From contig JAKAPG010000103.1 in the NCBI GenBank assembly GCA_021823085.1, forward strand, positions 1-6,044: a stretch of DNA of 6,044 nt, written 5' to 3'. A program made the position numbers and the translations under genes. The notes under the pieces were generated by a model, which saw nothing but the letters and a program-made list of their open reading frames with translations, did no database searches and was not told the DNA's origin. The stretch is from Thermoplasmata archaeon (lineage in GTDB: Archaea > Thermoplasmatota > Thermoplasmata > Lutacidiplasmatales > UBA184). Of this stretch, positions 1-5,972 are shown in pieces; position 1 is the stretch's first letter; every line of letters begins with the position of its first letter.

Positions 1-1050
1 TTCAAGCGCGCCCTCCTCGACGAGAGCATTCAGGTGCCGGCGGACGGTCGCGTGTCCCCGTCCGTCCACCCATCGCTCGGCCTCGCCGACTGTGAACCAC
101 CGCTCTTTGTCTTGCTTCGCGCGGGTCAGGAGCCGCTTTGCGGTCTCGTCCAGCCCCTTGGACAGGAGGTCTTTCCGGCCGAGTCGGCGGACGGCGGATT
201 GGTAGCTACGCAGCACCGAGTCCGTGAAGAAGTCGACCAACTCGGTGTATTCGCCGCGGTAGTCGGTCCATGCGAGGAGATGGTAGTACCGTTCGAGATT
301 CTCCATCAGCTCTGGCTCGATCATACAGAGATGGGCGTTAGGGAGCCCCTGCGTCTGGAGATAGTGGTGGAACAGCACGCGCCCAGTCCGACCGTTTCCG
401 TCGGCGAAAGGATGGATGCTCTCGAACTCGTGGAAGAAGACCGTAGCTGCGACAACAGGGAAGTAGACCTCGGCGCGTTCGTTCCGCCATTTGAGCAGCG
501 ATGCGATCTCCTCCTCGATGTGCTCCGGCGGGGCTGTGATGCAGACCTCCTCGCCCTTGTCCGAAAGGATCACGCCTCGGAAGTCACGCCACTGGCCGGG
601 TCGCGTATCCGCTGGCGCCCCGTCCAGGAGGAATTTGTGGAGCCCTTGGATTCCCGCGATGGTCCAGGTGACCTCCCATTCGTCGGGGTTCGCGTGGACT
701 GCAAGGTGGTTGATAATCTCCTGTCGCGGCCAATCCGCCCGCTCGGGCGCGGCACGACCGGCTGCGGGGCGAAGCGACTCGCGGACGACTCGCCTGACCT
801 CCTGAGCGGACAAGGGATTTCCCTCGATGCTCACCGAGCGGTGGATGTTTTCTGACCACGCCTCAACGAGTAAGTCGGCATAGTCACTCGCCTTGAGAAT
901 GAACCGATCCAGTTCCCCATCGAGCCGGCGCAGTTCGAGCGCCCGGTCGCCGAACCCATCCGGTTGCCGAATCCTCGGCTCGAATGGCACCTTACGGGTG
1001 TGGCGCACTGGTATTGGGTACTTGCAGTGCCCGTACTTTTCCACTGGCAT
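1..1050 (-). CDS. Fic/DOC family protein (predicted AMP-transferase), class II self-inhibited, C-terminus cut by window edge
   Basis: The frame starts at ATG 1050-1048 and stays open for 350 codons to the window edge, so the C-terminus is missing. An in-frame TAA lies at 1086-1084 and no other usual start lies between, which fixes the start region. Residues 213-224 read HPFADGNGRTGR, the Fic catalytic loop: His213 is the general base, Asp217 binds the metal, and the Gly/Arg residues bind nucleotide phosphates. Residues 72-78 read SVSIEGN, the inhibitory SxxxE(G/N) motif. Its Glu76 normally blocks the ATP gamma-phosphate site, and its position before the Fic core makes this a class II Fic protein. 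The tail from about residue 317 (WFTVGEAERWV, then TVRRHLNALVEEGAL) looks like a winged-helix DNA-binding domain. Such proteins usually transfer AMP from ATP to a hydroxyl side chain of a target protein; the target here is unknown. The gene is divergent from the nuclease gene and may be autoregulated through its wHTH (inference). Confidence 0.93.
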   Translation of the reverse strand, partial: MPVEKYGHCKYPIPVRHTRKVPFEPRIRQPDGFGDRALELRRLDGELDRFILKASDYADLLVEAWSENIHRSVSIEGNPLSAQEVRRVVRESLRPAAGRAAPERADWPRQEIINHLAVHANPDEWEVTWTIAGIQGLHKFLLDGAPADTRPGQWRDFRGVILSDKGEEVCITAPPEHIEEEIASLLKWRNERAEVYFPVVAATVFFHEFESIHPFADGNGRTGRVLFHHYLQTQGLPNAHLCMIEPELMENLERYYHLLAWTDYRGEYTELVDFFTDSVLRSYQSAVRRLGRKDLLSKGLDETAKRLLTRAKQDKERWFTVGEAERWVDGRGHATVRRHLNALVEEGALE

Positions 1051-1100
1051 TGCAGGTTCCCGAGGTCGTAATCGGCAAGCGCCTTATGAGCGTTTCCCCG

Positions 1101-1124
1101 ATTGTGAACGTCGTTGGTCACAAT
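1101..1124. promoter_or_regulatory. Candidate operator: perfect inverted repeat ATTGTGA-N10-TCACAAT
   Basis: Two perfect 7-base arms (1101-1107 and 1118-1124) flank a 10-base spacer. The site lies in the short gap between two divergent starts, the Fic start at 1050 and the nuclease start near 1168. Centre-to-centre arm spacing is 17 bases, between one and two helical turns, so a dimeric regulator could contact it. No convincing -35/-10 pair was found for either gene here. The arms contain TGTGA/TCACA, as in CRP-type sites, but the spacing is wrong for CRP. It could instead be an RNA hairpin. Confidence 0.4.
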
Positions 1125-1167
1125 AGCCATTGGGGTGCGAGGTATCGTTACCAATGCGAAACTTGAA

Positions 1168-2010
1168 ATGAGATGCCCCGGCTCGGGCCGCGTGGCCTCC
1201 TCGGAGATTGGGGACCGAATCCGGGAAATAAACGATGAGGTCATCCCGAAAGTAGAGCATCTTTTCGCGCGGGCCGTGGAGGAGTTGGGCCTCGACAGTC
1301 GGAGCGAGATCCAGATTCGGGCGGATGTCGAAGGGGTTCTGCGAGAGATCATGGCCCGCGGACTTCAGCTACTTGACATGTACCAGGCGAAGGCCCAGCA
1401 GCAGTTCCTCAGGTCGCTGGCTGGCGATCCTAAGGACCTGGAAGCGGTCGCGGGCCGAATCCTTGCTGAGGCCCTCAAAGGCGGTGTCTCGTTTACGGAG
1501 CAGCTCACCAAGCTTATCTCCGAATCGTTGACACAGTTTCCTCCCCTCAACGACTTCATCACTTCAACCTCGAATATGCGCATGTCGCGCGCCGGCAGCA
1601 TGTTCCACCGTGCCGTTCGTTACGTGCTTGGAAGATGCTCACTGGACTCCGAAGGTGGGGGCGCCGATATCGGCCGAGTGGACGTCGTGATCCCGGACAG
1701 AAAGACGCGCGAGTTACACCCCGAACGCACCGTCTTACTGGAACTCAAAGCCATGCACATCCGGGAGCGCGCCAAGAGCGCCAAAGCCGAGATGGAAGCA
1801 TCGAAGGGTCCGGTCTGGGTGGTGACCCTCGACGACGAGTTCAAGGACAAGTCGCTCGCTGACCTGGAGAAGATCGGGCTGCGCGTTTATTGCCCCAAGG
1901 CGTCGGAACGGTTTCCCGGCCGGAAGGGGGCTCGGCCCCTCAACGACTTGATCCCTGACATCGAGGGCGTCGTGAGCGTATCCCGGCAGCGCCGCCTCTC
2001 CACGAGTTGA
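1168..2010 (+). CDS. EcoRII-C-like PD-(D/E)xK restriction endonuclease, no methyltransferase beside it
   Basis: A 280-residue protein. The start chosen is ATG 1168; TTG 1114, GTG 1135 and GTG 1192 are in-frame alternatives and no strong ribosome site separates them. Residues 1 to about 135 are mostly helical, with no recognised motif. From residue 140 the order matches the EcoRII C-terminal catalytic domain: a SRAG segment followed by a helix (140 on), a GRVDVVIPD strand with Asp172, then LLELKAMHIRER with Glu192 and Lys194. After these come a core strand VWVVTLDDEF and a GLRVYCPKASERFP segment like the end of EcoRII-C. Asp172, Glu192 and Lys194 give the D...ExK metal site of a DNA-cutting nuclease. 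EcoRII itself is larger and carries a separate N-terminal effector domain; the N-terminal part here is short and unlike it as far as can be judged by eye. It could be a type II enzyme whose methylase lies elsewhere, or an orphan nuclease used in defence. The family assignment rests on motif order only. Confidence 0.75.
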   Translation: MRCPGSGRVASSEIGDRIREINDEVIPKVEHLFARAVEELGLDSRSEIQIRADVEGVLREIMARGLQLLDMYQAKAQQQFLRSLAGDPKDLEAVAGRILAEALKGGVSFTEQLTKLISESLTQFPPLNDFITSTSNMRMSRAGSMFHRAVRYVLGRCSLDSEGGGADIGRVDVVIPDRKTRELHPERTVLLELKAMHIRERAKSAKAEMEASKGPVWVVTLDDEFKDKSLADLEKIGLRVYCPKASERFPGRKGARPLNDLIPDIEGVVSVSRQRRLSTS

Positions 2011-2089
2011 TCACGATCCCGGGGGCAGCGACAGACTTAGGGGGACGGAAGTGTAGCTTTCTGGCGGGTCGGGTCCCGCGGCTGAACGC

Positions 2090-2946
2090 ATCACTCAGGT
2101 CCCAAACTTTGAACGCCGCCCCTTCACCGCCCCCTCCTTCCTTGTCTTCCAGGAACTCGTCACCGTATGGGTCCTTGCGCCGGGTCGGCGCACCCTCACG
2201 CGTCTCTGGCGCTTCTCCCCCACCCCACCCCGACGGACCTACCACGCCTACCCCCGATTCTTCCGCGAGGGGAGATGGTCTCCCGACCATCTCTGGCGTT
2301 CTCTCGCCCTCCTCCTGGTCGCCTGCTTCGCGCCTCGGGGACCGATCCCCCTCACTCTCGACGACACCTTTCACCACAAGACCGGTCGTCGGGTCGACGG
2401 CGCGGGGATCTTCCGAGACGCCGTTCGGTCCACCCGAACGTGCACGGTCCATGCCTGGGGGCTGAACCTCGTAGTGCTCGCCCTCTACGTTCTCCCTCCT
2501 TGGGGCGAGGAACCGCCCTCGCTGCCCCTCCTCGTCCGCTTTCATCGCAAGAAGGGACCCACGCTCACCGACCTCGCCGAAGAAATGGTCCGCACCTTGG
2601 CCTCATGGTTTCCCACCCGGAGCTTCCGATTCACCGCCGACGGGGGATACGCCACGCTCTCCGGTCGGCATCTGCCGAGAGCCCCGGTGAACTCCCGGAT
2701 GCGTCGGGATGCCGCTCTGTACGACCTTCCCCCGCCTCCGAGGAAGGGGCGGAGAGGACGTCCCCCGAAGAAGGGGCGGCGTCTCTCCACCCCCGAGGTC
2801 TTGGCGACCCGAACCCGGAACGGGTGGCGCCGGGTCTGCGTCGATCAGCGGGGTCGATGGGTGGAACGCGATCTGCTGACCCGGGTGGTGTTGTAGTGGT
2901 CCGTATCCGACGACCCCGTACGACTCATCACGGTGCGAGACCCGGG
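2090..2946 (+). pseudogene. IS701/DDE_5-like transposase, N-terminal part, start lost and nonsense-mutated
   Basis: The frame is open from 2057 but has no ATG, GTG or TTG until 2474, well inside the conserved domain. The family-like N-terminus (TQVPNFERRPFTAPSF) directly follows an ATC at 2090, where an ATG would be expected. Counting from there, Asp91/Asp92 lie in LTLDDTFHHKTGRRVDGAG, the first catalytic Asp region, and Asp184 in FTADGGYA is the second. A basic SRMRRDAALYDLPPPPRKG segment, typical of this group, follows. TAG at 2894-2896 falls in the stretch RVVL-stop-WSVSDDPVRLITVRDP, where relatives usually have Trp. The frame then meets the inner IS at 2947. The third catalytic residue (Glu) is on the other side of the insertion, codon 5195-5197. 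Only translational readthrough plus precise excision would restore a full protein. Confidence 0.85.
2939..2946. repeat. Target-site duplication, left copy (GACCCGGG)
   Basis: Eight bases immediately outside the left terminal repeat of the inner IS, identical to 5096-5103. They encode the Asp-Pro-Gly of the outer transposase VRDPGG segment. The call could be 9 bases (GACCCGGGC) if the outermost base of the inverted repeat is not part of the element. Confidence 0.85.
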
Positions 2947-2968
2947 CCACGGTATCAATGGGCGGGTG
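2947..2968. repeat. Left terminal inverted repeat of inner IS
   Basis: Reads CCACGGTATCAA, then TG, then GGCGGGTG. The reverse complement of 5074-5095 is the same except AC for TG at the two middle positions. This is the expected transposase binding and cleavage end. Confidence 0.92.
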
Positions 2969-2985
2969 AACGCCGCCCCTGATCT

Positions 2986-2999
2986 CTGACGGTCGTCAG
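2986..2999. promoter_or_regulatory. Near-perfect palindrome just inside the left end (CTGACG-GT-CGTCAG)
   Basis: Six-base arms separated by two bases, 18 bases inside the left terminal repeat and about 60 bases upstream of the -10 box. It could be a subterminal transposase or regulator binding site. No clear copy was found near the right end, so it is left as a candidate. Confidence 0.3.
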
Positions 3000-3060
3000 G
3001 TTGCCCTCGTGCCTACAGTCCCCCTCCCTTCCTCGGGAAGCCTTTATGCTCCATCGTGCC

Positions 3061-3066
3061 TATAAT
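3061..3066 (+). promoter_or_regulatory. -10 box TATAAT, leaderless-type promoter of the inner transposase
   Basis: A perfect TATAAT is followed by six bases (GGGGGC) and then GTG 3073-3075. That spacing places the transcription start on or next to the start codon, the arrangement of leaderless bacterial genes. No good -35 hexamer lies at 16-18 bases; the nearest T-rich stretch (CTTTAT, 3042-3047) is too close. An alternative start, ATG 3046, lies upstream of the box and has a weak GGGAAG before it; if that is used, the box would be fortuitous. Confidence 0.55.
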
Positions 3067-3072
3067 GGGGGC

Positions 3073-3510
3073 GTGTCGCGGATCATCCCCAAGACCTTCC
3101 CCGGTAAGCGCGGACCCCGAACCTACTACTACGAGGTCGAGGATGTCTGGAACCCTCGGAAGAAGCAGTCCCGTCGGAAGGTCTTGCGCTATCTCGGCAA
3201 GTCCCCCATCCCTCCCATCGAGCCGATCCCCCTCCCCCCGGCCCATCTCGGGCTCCTCGCCACTTGCCTCGCCACGGGCTCCCTCTCCGCCCAGGATCTG
3301 TTCGACTTCGTCCAGCAGATGGGCATCGAGCTCCCCCGCGTTCCCCTCGAGGCCCTCGCCATCCGCTACGACTTCCAAAAAAAACACTCCGAACTGCGCC
3401 TCTACCCCTCGACCCCCTCCGACCGCCCCCCTTCCCGTGCGGAATGGCCCCGCACCTCGCCGACACCCACACCACGACGCTCCGTACGCTCGAGGGAACG
3501 GGAACCCTGA
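3073..3510 (+). CDS. Unshifted product of inner IS (OrfA-like, 145 residues)
   Basis: This is the product if no frameshift occurs at 3377-3384: the N-terminal domain through AIRYDFQKK, then about 41 residues rich in Pro, Ser and Arg, ending at TGA 3508-3510. The tail has no family-like features, so the real information probably ends at the A-run. In IS1 and IS3 elements the short unshifted protein often represses or limits transposition; the same role here is inference by analogy. If the A-run is a simple one-base mutation, this product has no function. Confidence 0.5.
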   Translation: MSRIIPKTFPGKRGPRTYYYEVEDVWNPRKKQSRRKVLRYLGKSPIPPIEPIPLPPAHLGLLATCLATGSLSAQDLFDFVQQMGIELPRVPLEALAIRYDFQKKHSELRLYPSTPSDRPPSRAEWPRTSPTPTPRRSVRSREREP

Positions 3511-5087
3511 CCCTTCCCACGTGGGAGTGCTCCGCCCGGCATCCGGGGGAACGCTACACCCCTCCGCTCCGTCCCTGGGTAGCGGCCGCCCAGCACACCC
3601 TCGGCTTGGATGTCACGGCCCTGGTGGGATTCCTTCGCTTCGGATTGAACTGGGAGGAGCGGGACATCGGTGTCTTCCTCCGAGGACACGACACTCCGAT
3701 CTCCCAGGCCTCCGTCTCCCTGCACAGCACCGAGTTCCTCGTCCGCTGGCAGATGTTCAGCGAGGAGCGGCTGCTCCACCGCGCTCCCCAACTCCGCCCC
3801 TTCGTCCTCCAGATCGACGGGACCTGTGTCGAGGGAGGGCCCGTCACCTTCCGGGTCCGAGAGGCGAGGAGCGGGGTCACGCTGTATGCCCGTCAGATCG
3901 TCGCGGAGAGTCTCGAGGAGGTGGTCCCGGTGCTCGTGGCCTTCAAGGCACGTTTCGGGGACCCGGCGCTGATCGTCCGTGACGACAGTGCCACTCGGAA
4001 GGGAGCCTGCGACCGGGTCTTCCCGGGAGTGCCCCAGCAGGTGGACCACTTTCACTTCCTCACCAAGGCCGGGGAACGGTTGCTGAAGGAGGAGAACGAG
4101 CGGCTGAGGAGCGGGCTGCTGCTGGACGACGGGATGGCGAAGCTCGCCCAGTGGTCGCGGGGTCTTCCGACGGTGGCGCGAGGCCCGGAGGAGTGGGTCG
4201 CCGTGGTGGCCCGGCTGGCGGCGGAGGATGTGGAGGCAACTCGGTCGGCGGGGTCGAGCGTCCCGTTCCATCTGCCATACTACGAGGCATGGCGACAGAT
4301 GCGGTGGCTCACGGAGGAGATCGAGGGGATCGTTCATGCCCGGGTCCGCTCGGCTTCGTGGGTGGACCTGGGTCCGCTGGGGGAGTTGAAGGCACGGCTG
4401 GAGAGGTTGCTGGCTCGGCCGATCGTCCGTGAGGCCGGGAATCGGCTGACGCGCCTGGTCTGGGCGTGGGAGGAGGTCCGACGGGCGATGCGGGTGGAGC
4501 GGGACCGTCGCAGTCGCGGGGACCTGGCGCCGATGATGGAGGCGGACGTGGCGGAGGTGAAGGCGACGGTGGCTCGGGTGGGCAGGACGATGAGGTCGAT
4601 GGGAGGTCGGATCGAGGAGTTGGGGAGCCGAGTGGAGGCGAAGTTCGAGGAGCAGGAACCGTATCTGTGGGTGGTGGCGCGGGTGTCGGGACTGATGCGG
4701 AGCACGGTCGACCTGGAACGGGCCCATCGGGAGGATCGGACGTCGGTGCGACACCGGACGGGTCAACAGGACACGGGGAGGGAGATGGGGCTCCTCGGGT
4801 CGCTGCTGGCGTATTGGTCGAACGTGCGGAACGAGTGGTTCATCGAGGAGGTGCTGAACGGAGTGAACCTGCGGGAGGTGTTCGCGCGACAGGACGTCGA
4901 GGAAGTGCGACGGAGGCTGTCGGCGCTCCCTCGGGAGGGGAGGCGCCCGTGCGTCCCGATTGCCCCCCGGTGTCGGAGGGAGGCGTTGGAGAGGGCACTG
5001 ACCATTCTGAAAGGCTCGGGCGACGTGACGGCCGAGCTCGGCGCGTGGGCTCAGGAAGAACGGGTACTATCTACACCCGCCGTTTGA
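3073..5087 (+). CDS. Transposase of inner IS, predicted -1 frameshift fusion (about 671 residues), MULE-like DDE
   Basis: The protein is read from GTG 3073 to the A-run at 3377-3384, shifts back one base, and continues to TGA 5085-5087. The N-terminal about 104 residues hold YYYEVEDVW and RRKVLRYLGK, like the N-terminal domains of several DDE transposases. The catalytic part holds Asp in LQIDGT (3816-3818) and Asp in IVRDDSATRKGA (3981-3986). A DxxH motif in VDHFHFL follows, as in MULE/IS256 enzymes. Glu in TVDLERAHREDR (4716-4718) is followed by SVRHRTG, fitting the usual (T/N)xxE...R..tG pattern. The interval between second Asp and Glu, about 244 residues, holds the long helical insertion usual in this superfamily. 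It would cut and join the ends at 2947 and 5095. No internal stop is seen in the catalytic frame. Without the shift, the N-terminal frame ends at 3510 and the catalytic frame lacks a good start. Confidence 0.82.
3377..3384 (+). other. Candidate -1 frameshift or slippage site: run of eight A
   Basis: The upstream frame reads TTC CAA AAA AAA CAC, and the catalytic frame is exactly one base back from it. Eight consecutive A's are conspicuous in DNA this rich in G+C, and the run contains the slippery heptamer A_AAA_AAA. Either ribosomal slippage or RNA-polymerase slippage could work. No obvious downstream stem-loop and no clear upstream Shine-Dalgarno stimulator were seen, which slightly favours transcriptional slippage. 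Confidence 0.65.
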
Positions 5088-5095
5088 TACCGTGG
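5074..5095. repeat. Right terminal inverted repeat of inner IS
   Basis: Reads CACCCGCC, then GT, then TTGATACCGTGG, matching the left repeat in inverse orientation at 20 of 22 positions. The last codon and TGA stop of the transposase (5082-5087) lie within it, so coding sequence and transposition signal overlap. Confidence 0.92.
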
Positions 5096-5103
5096 GACCC
5101 GGG
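5096..5103. repeat. Target-site duplication, right copy (GACCCGGG)
   Basis: Identical to 2939-2946 and directly outside the right terminal repeat. The outer transposase reading frame resumes here as DPGGREKTDFFFTTDPSAD in the same phase it left. Confidence 0.85.
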
Positions 5104-5422
5104 CGGGCGGGAGAAGACGGACTTCTTCTTCACCACCGACCCCTCGGCCGACCCGGGGGCGGTGGTGAGCCTCTACTTCGGACGGTGGTCGATCGAGGAC
5201 TGTCTGAAGTTCGAGAAGCAGTTCGTGCGGGGGGAGGATCCACAGAGCTGAAAGGGGTGGGGTCCGGAGCGGGTGGCCCAGACGGCCTTCTGGTTGTACT
5301 CGGCGGTGTGGTGGTGGTACGTGCAGACGAAGGGAACGGAGCGCACCTGGAGGATCCTTCCATGGTATCGCCAGAAGAGCCCTCCTTCGTTCGCGGATGC
5401 GTTGGGAGCGCTTCCGCGGTAA
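5096..5422 (+). pseudogene. IS701/DDE_5-like transposase, C-terminal part, with nonsense mutations
   Basis: This continues the protein interrupted at 2946. It reads TDFFFTTDPSADPGAVVSLYFGRWSIE, with the third catalytic acid (Glu, 5195-5197) in YFGRWSIED, then FEKQFVRGEDPQS. TGA at 5249-5251 follows, where relatives usually have Trp before KGxGPER. Beyond it the frame still reads like the family (PERVAQTAFWLYSAVWWWYVQ, then WYRQKSPPSFADALGAL) up to TAA 5420-5422. After that the neighbouring frame (RGNLGRAGFSEAG) may continue the tail, suggesting a small indel near 5412-5420. Rejoined with the left part, the coding stretch from 2090 to this TAA is 391 codons, close to the usual length of such transposases. 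Confidence 0.85.
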
Positions 5423-5636
5423 TCTCGGGCGCGCGGGGTTCTCCGAAGCGGGGTACGCCGAAGGATCACCGGGTTCCCGGAAAAATACTCTTCGGTCCAT
5501 CGGCAATCGTCGTACACAGGCTTACCTCAGGCCGATTCGTGAAGGCTCACTACTGGCCGCGAAGCGTATGGCGGGAACCCACCAGGTCGGTCGACCAGAG
5601 ACACAGTGGGGGTTTCCGACGAGCCGTATGGAGCTA
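5423..5636. other. Unassigned stretch after the outer transposase remnant
   Basis: Probably the decayed 3' end of the outer IS plus flanking DNA. All three forward frames contain protein-like patches but none resembles a family I recognise. No terminal repeat matching 2011-2089, no terminator hairpin and no promoter was found. Confidence 0.4.
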
Positions 5637-5972
5637 CTATGCCATGTCACGGAAGGTCGATGGATCCAATGGGGGGGGTCCCGGAGGCGAGGGCGGGGGT
5701 TCCCCGGGCTCGCCCCACCCCACGGCCTCCACGGTCGCGTTCGCCACGGATCGCTGCGACTTGGTCGCCTTGAGCTTCGCGTACATTAGCGCTTGATTGA
5801 CCTCGGTTTCGTGTCTACGGGACCCATCGGTGGGTTCTACGAAGAGGCAGCCTTCTTCCTTGAGCACCCGGATGCGGAGACGGGTCGGATGTCCCGACGG
5901 GTTGTTCCGGAACCAGTCGAACATCCTCTGCTTGAGGTTGAAGAGGGCCCCGGACCATGCCCGTCCCGCCAC
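5637..5972 (-). CDS. Hypothetical protein, possibly 5'-partial or truncated
   Basis: Not recognised. The frame ends at TAG 5639-5637 and is open upstream to the window edge. GTG 5972-5970 is the only usual start upstream of ATG 5924-5922, so the gene may begin there or outside the window. Upstream of the GTG the translation is His/Thr/Ala/Arg-rich and looks non-coding. The core is soluble and mixed in character, with strong G/C at third codon positions: NLKQRMFDWFRNNPSG, then RLRIRVLKEEGCLFVEP, then EVNQALMYAKLKATKSQRS. There is no signal peptide or membrane segment. The last about 25 residues are a Pro/Gly-rich tail encoded across a run of eight C's (5671-5678, read in reverse), unlike the body. 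The original C-terminus may have been replaced when the outer IS inserted (inference). Confidence 0.5.
   Translation of the reverse strand: MAGRAWSGALFNLKQRMFDWFRNNPSGHPTRLRIRVLKEEGCLFVEPTDGSRRHETEVNQALMYAKLKATKSQRSVANATVEAVGWGEPGEPPPSPPGPPPLDPSTFRDMA

Larger units (their letters stand above)
2947..5095 (+). mobile_element. Inner insertion sequence, 2149 bp, complete, MULE-like transposase
   Basis: Bounded by 22-base terminal inverted repeats (20 of 22 match) and flanked by the 8-base duplication GACCCGGG. It contains one transposase locus that fills almost all of it: about 100 bases of leader with a -10 box, and a stop codon inside the right repeat. The 8-base duplication and the catalytic layout fit the IS256/Mutator-like superfamily broadly. 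The transposase N-terminus (YYYEVEDVW, later KVLRYLGK) is not that of IS256 itself, so a family name from databases is needed. Conserved ends, an intact duplication and an undamaged catalytic frame suggest a recent and possibly still active insertion. Confidence 0.9.
2057..5422 (+). mobile_element. Outer insertion sequence (IS701/DDE_5-like), decayed and interrupted by a second IS; ends not resolved
   Basis: The coordinates mark only the span of the recognisable open transposase frame, not the true ends. The left end should lie between the nuclease stop (2010) and the transposase start equivalent (2090). The right end should lie after 5422, probably before the minus-strand gene ending at 5637. 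By eye, no terminal inverted repeat pairs the two flanks, so at least one end may be lost. A GCGGG/CCCGC hairpin sits at 2064-2079 in the leader. Confidence 0.7.

Noticed and set aside
34..855. Long plus-strand open frame of 273 codons opposite the Fic gene
   Set aside because: It is antisense to the Fic frame, which has clear catalytic and inhibitory motifs; the plus-strand translation has no recognisable features.
1004..1029. Inverted repeat GCACTG...CAGTGC near the Fic start
   Set aside because: Short arms inside the Fic coding region with a 14-base gap; could easily be chance.
1101..1124. CRP-type binding site
   Set aside because: The half-sites TGTGA and TCACA are present but separated by 10 bases instead of the 6 usual for CRP.
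2167..2982. Plus-strand open frame overlapping the outer transposase
   Set aside because: Low-complexity Pro/Arg/Ser translation in a different frame from the transposase motifs; it also crosses the inner IS boundary.
3402..4766. Minus-strand open frame of 454 codons
   Set aside because: Pro/His/Arg-rich translation typical of antisense frames in high-GC genes; it lies fully opposite the transposase catalytic frame.
4466..5251. Plus-strand open frame of 261 codons as one gene
   Set aside because: Most of it is an out-of-frame Gly-rich shadow of the inner transposase. Only the part after 5096 is real, belonging to the outer transposase pseudogene.
2011..5700. Terminal inverted repeats of the outer IS
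   Set aside because: Compared 2011-2089 with 5423-5700 by eye; only short, gapped similarities were found, not enough to place ends.
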